The notes beneath the pieces are model-generated. The model was not told where the DNA came from, did no database searches, and worked only from the letters and a program-made list of their open reading frames with translations. From assembly GCA_902494855.1 (NCBI GenBank), contig CABUVC010000118.1, positions 1-5,323 on the forward strand: DNA of 5,323 nt, in the 5' to 3' direction. A program made the position numbers and the translations under genes. The stretch comes from an uncultured Collinsella sp. Lineage in GTDB: Bacteria > Actinomycetota > Coriobacteriia > Coriobacteriales > Coriobacteriaceae. Of this stretch, positions 4,805-5,323 are shown in pieces; position 1 is the first letter of the stretch, and the number at the start of each line of letters is the position of its first letter.

Positions 4805-4844
4805 GGAAAATCACGTGTCCACCCTATCCTAGGAGGTATGAAGC

Positions 4845-5323
4845 ATGCTCATTGCATTGCAGGGCGCCGTTTCGCAGGGCGTCCTCTGGGGCATCATGGT
4901 GCTTGGCGTGTTTATCACGTTCCGCCTGCTCGACATCCCCGATATGACCTGCGACGGCAGCTTTGCCCTCGGCGGCTGTGTCTGCGCCGTGCTCATCGTC
5001 AACAATAACGTCGACCCCTTGCTCGCCGTGCTGGCCGGCATGTGCGCCGGCGCCATCGCGGGCGCCGTCACGGGCATCTTGACCACCGTCTTTGAGATTC
5101 CCGCAATCCTCGCCGGAATCCTCACCCAGATCAGTCTGTGGTCCATCAACCTGCGTATCATGGGCAAGTCCAACACGCCCATCCTTGCCAAGGGCACTAT
5201 CTTCTCGTCTGTCAGCAACATGACGGGCCTGCCGCAGTCCACTGTTGCCATTATCCTAGGCATCGTGCTGGCCGTGGCCATCGTCGCCATCCTGTACTGG
5301 TTCTTTGGCACCGAGATCGGCTC
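4845..5323 (+). CDS. ABC transporter permease (TrpY-type, BPD_transp_2 family), 3' end outside the window
   Basis: This is the integral membrane partner of the binding protein upstream. 159 codons are present and the frame is open to the edge; the family is usually about 290-300 residues, so roughly half is seen. AGGAGG (4831-4836) lies 8 nt before the ATG at 4845. The closer ATG at 4838 opens another frame and gives a hydrophilic, non-family peptide. The protein begins MLIALQGAVSQGVLWGIMVL, followed by FITFRLLDIPDMTCDGSFALGG (23-44). This matches the family block normally read as TFRILDFADLTVDGSFALGG. FEIPAILAGILTQISLWSINLRIMGKSN (83-110) is the second conserved block. Hydrophobic segments lie at about 8-26, 40-53, 57-81, 86-104 and 132-154. 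It resembles permeases of branched-chain and TrpXYZ-type importers. A downstream ATPase gene is expected. Confidence 0.93.
   Translation, partial: MLIALQGAVSQGVLWGIMVLGVFITFRLLDIPDMTCDGSFALGGCVCAVLIVNNNVDPLLAVLAGMCAGAIAGAVTGILTTVFEIPAILAGILTQISLWSINLRIMGKSNTPILAKGTIFSSVSNMTGLPQSTVAIILGIVLAVAIVAILYWFFGTEIG

Noticed and set aside
4641..4844. Additional small gene in the gap between receptor and permease
   Set aside because: No frame with a start, ribosome binding site and plausible peptide; the gap holds only the hairpin and a possible -10.
4829..5311. 160-codon minus-strand open frame opposite the permease
   Set aside because: The plus strand carries a clear family permease with a strong ribosome binding site; the minus frame is Pro/Met/Thr/Ala-rich without a motif.
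1..5323. CRISPR array, insertion sequence, integrase site or tRNA gene
   Set aside because: No regularly spaced repeats, no transposase fragment, no terminal inverted repeats and no cloverleaf-like sequence were seen on either strand.

Overview
The window looks like chromosomal DNA of a high-GC, Gram-positive gut actinobacterium of the class Coriobacteriia, most probably a Collinsella-like organism. This is inferred from GC-rich third codon positions, strong AGGAGG-type ribosome binding sites, and the character of the proteins: a Firmicutes/Coriobacteria-style AsnRS, a WYL regulator and a TrpX/TrpY-type ABC importer. The genus is an inference; no search was run.

Layout. At the left edge only the first 23 codons of a minus-strand gene are present; it reads out of the window and is perhaps an alpha/beta-hydrolase-type esterase. 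A divergent intergenic region (70-315) carries several palindromes and a probable promoter. It is followed by a stand-alone glucose-type PTS EIIA gene (316-879) with its own terminator, then a monocistronic asparaginyl-tRNA synthetase gene (asnS, 1061-2464, GTG start) with a strong terminator. Next come a WYL-type transcriptional regulator (2714-3499), a lipoprotein substrate-binding protein of the TrpX/ABC_sub_bind family (3660-4640), and the 5' half of its ABC permease (4845 to the window edge). The permease has no stop codon inside the window. The rest of the transporter, expected to be the remaining permease and an ATPase, should lie just downstream.

How the genes fit together. EIIA and AsnRS are core metabolic and translation genes, each closed by a rho-independent terminator. 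The WYL regulator sits directly upstream of the ABC importer in the same orientation, with no clear terminator between them, so it is a candidate regulator of that importer. Family resemblance suggests tryptophan or another small amino-acid-like or aromatic solute as substrate, but the sequence does not fix it.

No CRISPR array, transposon, RNA gene or clearly novel system was seen. The most interesting material is non-coding: a LacI-type palindrome and two hairpins in the EIIA leader, two mutually exclusive hairpins that could control the ribosome binding site of the binding protein, a 21-bp-spaced direct repeat upstream of that promoter, a possible SD-sequestering pairing in front of the WYL gene, and a perfect 10-bp stem between the binding-protein and permease genes.
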